Shown: piece after piece, positions 14,459 through 15,898 of the stretch
Layout of the letters: each line of letters begins with the position of its first letter
How positions within the stretch are numbered: position 1 is the stretch's first letter
NCBI GenBank assembly: GCA_035913415.1
Contig: JAMIIV010000219.1
Span: 1-15,898, forward strand
Direction of reading: 5' to 3'
Origin: UBA5070 sp035913415
GTDB lineage: Bacteria > Fibrobacterota > Fibrobacteria > UBA5070
DNA length: 15,898 nt
Made by a program: the position numbers and the translations under genes
Notes under the pieces: model-generated
What the model was told of the DNA's origin: nothing
The model's input: only the letters and a program-made list of their open reading frames with translations
Databases searched by the model: none

Positions 14459-15181
14459 GTGCACCTTCCCGATTCCCTGTTGCAAGGTCCGATCTGCCCT
14501 CTGACCACCGCGCTCTCGGCGACGGCCTTGGTCGGCGGATTCCTGTGGACTCGACGCACCACCCTTCGCCCCTCGACGCCCCTCTTCGCCAGCACGACGG
14601 CATTGCTCGCCGCCGCGCAGATGGTGAACGTTCCCGTGCTTCCCGAGGTCTCCGGGCACCTTGTGGGAGGTGTGCTGGCAGCCCGGCTGCTTGGAGTCCG
14701 CTTCGCGGTTCTCGCCATGTCGCTTGTGGTTGCGTTCCAGGCATTGGTCTTGGGGGATGGCGGAGTGCAGGTCCTTGGCGCCAACCTCTTCAACCTTGCG
14801 ATCGTGGCCACGGGCCTGGGCGGCCTGTTCGACAGATTCCTCCGTACACGCATGCGAACCCATTCCCTGCTGTCGGTGGGTTTGGCATCCTGGGCCTCCG
14901 TGGTCGCGGCCACTCTGGCGTTGACCGGGGAGCTGTCCGTCGGCGGCACGGTGGCCGTCCTTTCCATCGCACCAGCTCTCCTGAGCGTACACCTGCTCAT
15001 CGGCTTGGGGGAAGGACTTGCCTCGGCATCCCTGCTCCAGGCGGGCGCCTGGAAGGGCTGGGTCCGCCCCGCACTCCCCTGGGCAGTCATCGCGATTGTG
15101 TTCCTGGGCCTGTCCACGATGTCGTCGTCCTTGCCGGATGGACTGGAGTGGGCGACTCAGCAACACACCTCCGCCGACTGA
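14459..15181 (+). CDS. cbiM: CbiM/NikM-type nickel/cobalt ECF transporter S component
   Basis: This 240-residue membrane protein is the substrate-specific component of an energy-coupling-factor transporter. The GTG start at 14459 gives MHLPDSLLQ, matching the family N-terminus MHIPDGFL. There the Met amino group and His2 bind the metal together with His67, which is present in SGHLVGG (65-71). Other signatures are QALVLGDGGVQVLGANLFN (94-112) and HLLIGLGEGLASA (178-190). About six to seven hydrophobic segments are visible. The C-terminus carries one more segment and SLPDGLEWA (224-232), resembling the start of a NikN/PDGLE module, but the protein ends eight residues later without a second helix. 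No NikQ/CbiQ or NikO/CbiO gene follows. Divergence from a [NiFe]-hydrogenase operon favours nickel over cobalt as substrate; this is inference. Confidence 0.9.
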   Translation: MHLPDSLLQGPICPLTTALSATALVGGFLWTRRTTLRPSTPLFASTTALLAAAQMVNVPVLPEVSGHLVGGVLAARLLGVRFAVLAMSLVVAFQALVLGDGGVQVLGANLFNLAIVATGLGGLFDRFLRTRMRTHSLLSVGLASWASVVAATLALTGELSVGGTVAVLSIAPALLSVHLLIGLGEGLASASLLQAGAWKGWVRPALPWAVIAIVFLGLSTMSSSLPDGLEWATQQHTSAD

Positions 15182-15206
15182 CCTGCGCGCCATTATCTTG
15201 GCGCCC

Positions 15207-15898
15207 ATGCAAGCCCGCAAACTGCTCCTGATTCTGATCACCTCCGTCGTCCTGCTCGCCGGTGTGGGTGCCTGGGCCCGCGCCCGCCTCCTGGGCCCCG
15301 CCATGCAGACCCAGGGCGCCCAGCGCATCGCGCAGCGCCTGGAGGCCGAGGGCAAACTCCAGGAAGGCGACATCCTCTTCCAGGAATCGCGTTCCCGCCA
15401 AAGCCGGGCCATCGCCGCGGCCACCAATTCCCCCTGGACACACTGCGGCCTGCTGGTACGCCAGAAGGGCCGCTGGCTGGTCTACGAGGCCATCGGTCCC
15501 GTGAAATCCACCCCGCTGGCGCAATGGCTTGAGCGCGGCCACAAGCTGCACTTCTCCCTCAAACGCCTGCGCCCCGACGTCCACCCCCTGGACTCGTCCG
15601 CCCTGGCCGTCCTCCGCCAGGAGGGCCTGCGCTTCCAAGGCCGCCCCTACGACCTTCAATTCGGATGGTCGGACACTTCCCTCTACTGCTCCGAGCTCGT
15701 CTGGAAGACCTACCACCGCGCCTTAGGGCTATCCCTGGGCACCATCCAAACCCTCTCCGACCTCAACCTCTCCACCCCCGCCGCCGACTCCCTCCGCCGC
15801 TCCCGCCTCGGCGCCTCCCCTCTCCCCACCGACACCCTCGTCACCCCCGCCACCCTCCACGCCGACCCCCACCTCCAAACCATCGCCGAAACCCCTTA
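15207..15898 (+). CDS. YiiX/YebB-like NlpC/P60-family cysteine hydrolase (reaches window edge)
   Basis: The ATG at 15207 opens 230 complete codons; the last two bases of the window are TA, so the stop may be the very next codon. An N-terminal hydrophobic helix (about residues 5-23) suggests a signal anchor. The core resembles the YiiX/YebB permuted papain-fold group: GDILFQES (54-61), AIAAATNSPWTHCGLLV (68-84) with candidate catalytic His79, VYEAIGPV (92-99), YDLQFGWSD (148-156) and LYCSELVWKTY (159-169) with candidate nucleophile Cys161. LVTPATL (211-217) resembles the family's C-terminal end. Such proteins are thought to act on peptide or lipid bonds at the envelope; the substrate is unknown. 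It starts 25 bases after cbiM without a clear Shine-Dalgarno sequence. Its 3' half is strikingly C-rich on the coding strand, with many CTC, CCC and ACC codons. Confidence 0.85.
   Translation, partial: MQARKLLLILITSVVLLAGVGAWARARLLGPAMQTQGAQRIAQRLEAEGKLQEGDILFQESRSRQSRAIAAATNSPWTHCGLLVRQKGRWLVYEAIGPVKSTPLAQWLERGHKLHFSLKRLRPDVHPLDSSALAVLRQEGLRFQGRPYDLQFGWSDTSLYCSELVWKTYHRALGLSLGTIQTLSDLNLSTPAADSLRRSRLGASPLPTDTLVTPATLHADPHLQTIAETP

Noticed and set aside
15182..15206. Small GCGCC/GGCGC hairpin between cbiM and the YiiX-like gene
   Set aside because: A five-base stem without a T-tract is too weak to call a terminator.

Overview
The window is a high-GC bacterial chromosome segment that probably comes from an anaerobe or facultative anaerobe. 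It carries bacterial-type [NiFe]-hydrogenase maturation genes and a soluble hydrogenase with an HdrA-like flavoprotein. The phylum cannot be fixed from the sequence alone.

Layout. (1) At 1-88 a perfect 19-bp inverted repeat lies beyond the 3' end of meaB (minus strand, 89-1204), a G-protein chaperone of methylmalonyl-CoA mutase. (2) rmuC (plus strand, 1401-2759) is divergent from meaB. (3) About 290 non-coding bases (2760-3048) separate the convergent rmuC and hypE. They hold a ~105-bp-period repeat array whose homology reaches the hypE stop codon. (4) A compact minus-strand operon runs from 14263 down to 3049. In transcription order it is tusA-like, hypA, hypB, maturation protease, hdrA, mvhD, mvhG (small subunit), mvhA (large subunit), hypF, hypC, hypD, hypE. 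Apart from the first junction (29 bp), every gene overlaps or nearly abuts the next. (5) A 195-bp divergent control region (14264-14458) holds an FNR-like palindrome and a plausible promoter for the next gene. (6) On the plus strand lie a CbiM/NikM-type nickel/cobalt S component (14459-15181) and a YiiX-like NlpC/P60 protein (15207 to the window edge, where the last two bases are TA).

How it works together. HypA and HypB insert nickel. HypF, HypE, HypC and HypD build and deliver the Fe(CN)2CO group. The co-encoded protease trims the 34-residue tail of the large subunit. The mature MvhA-MvhG pair oxidises or makes H2 and passes electrons through the iron-sulfur protein MvhD to HdrA, a flavin protein that in relatives bifurcates electrons. 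The divergent nickel S component would feed the metal-hungry operon. This is a self-contained group 3c-like H2 module with its complete maturation set, but HdrB and HdrC, the usual high-potential acceptor branch, are absent. A TusA-like sulfur carrier heads the operon. Those two points, the FNR-like site in the control region and the nickel S component with a truncated PDGLE tail are the most interesting aspects of the window.
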